Origin: CAYXWM01 sp964392115
Lineage (GTDB): Bacteria > Bacillota > Clostridia > Lachnospirales > WRBF01
Direction of reading: 5' to 3'
DNA length: 5,287 nt
NCBI GenBank assembly: GCA_964392115.1
Contig: CAYMOU010000126.1
Location: 1-5,287 of the forward strand
The position numbers and the translations under genes were made by a program. The notes below the pieces were generated by a model. It was not told the origin of the DNA. It saw nothing but the letters and a program-made list of their open reading frames with translations, and searched no databases. This document shows positions 5,286 through 5,287 of this stretch, piece after piece (within the stretch, counting starts at the first letter, position 1; every line of letters begins with the position of its first letter).

Positions 5286-5287
5286 TT

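Overview
The window looks like a low-to-moderate GC Gram-positive (Firmicutes, probably Clostridia-like) chromosome. This is inferred from purine-rich Shine-Dalgarno sites (AGGAG, AGGAGGA), clean sigma-A type promoters with 17-base spacers, hairpin-plus-T-run terminators, and three tRNA genes that do not encode their CCA ends. The species cannot be named from this stretch.

Layout, all on the + strand. Bases 1-215 are the end of a tRNA cluster: the 3' part of tRNA-His(GTG), a complete tRNA-Lys(TTT), and an intrinsic terminator. Bases 251-1977 hold a compact cassette of small genes that I do not recognise. Gene A encodes a four-helix membrane protein, gene B a protein with one N-terminal membrane helix, and gene C a soluble, mostly helical protein. 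Within it, a 438-bp unit carrying gene A and the start of gene B is repeated head-to-tail with no mismatch that I can find. The duplication leaves A, B and C intact. It adds a second gene A copy lacking its first codons (usable from an internal ATG at 746) and a 12-codon fragment of gene B. The cassette closes with a terminator right after gene C.

Bases 2033-4857 are a self-contained single-gene unit. An extended -10 promoter, a strong ribosome binding site, a full-length P-type Ca2+-transporting ATPase (about 882 residues, PMR1/SERCA-like, with residues matching both SERCA Ca2+ sites) and a strong terminator follow in order. Bases 4909-5157 are a second tRNA unit: a near-consensus promoter, an unusually long leader of about 140 nt containing a hairpin, and tRNA-Arg(CCG). 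Bases 5158-5287 are AT-rich and contain a 16-bp perfect palindrome, a strong promoter and a ribosome binding site for a gene beginning just past the window.

The tRNA genes and the ATPase look like ordinary core genome. The A-B-C cassette is visibly more AT-rich and sits between a tRNA cluster and a housekeeping transporter, as accessory cargo often does. No integrase, transposase or attachment-site repeat is visible. Stop/start spacing suggests that A, B and C are translationally coupled and act together, perhaps at the membrane, but the sequence does not reveal their function.
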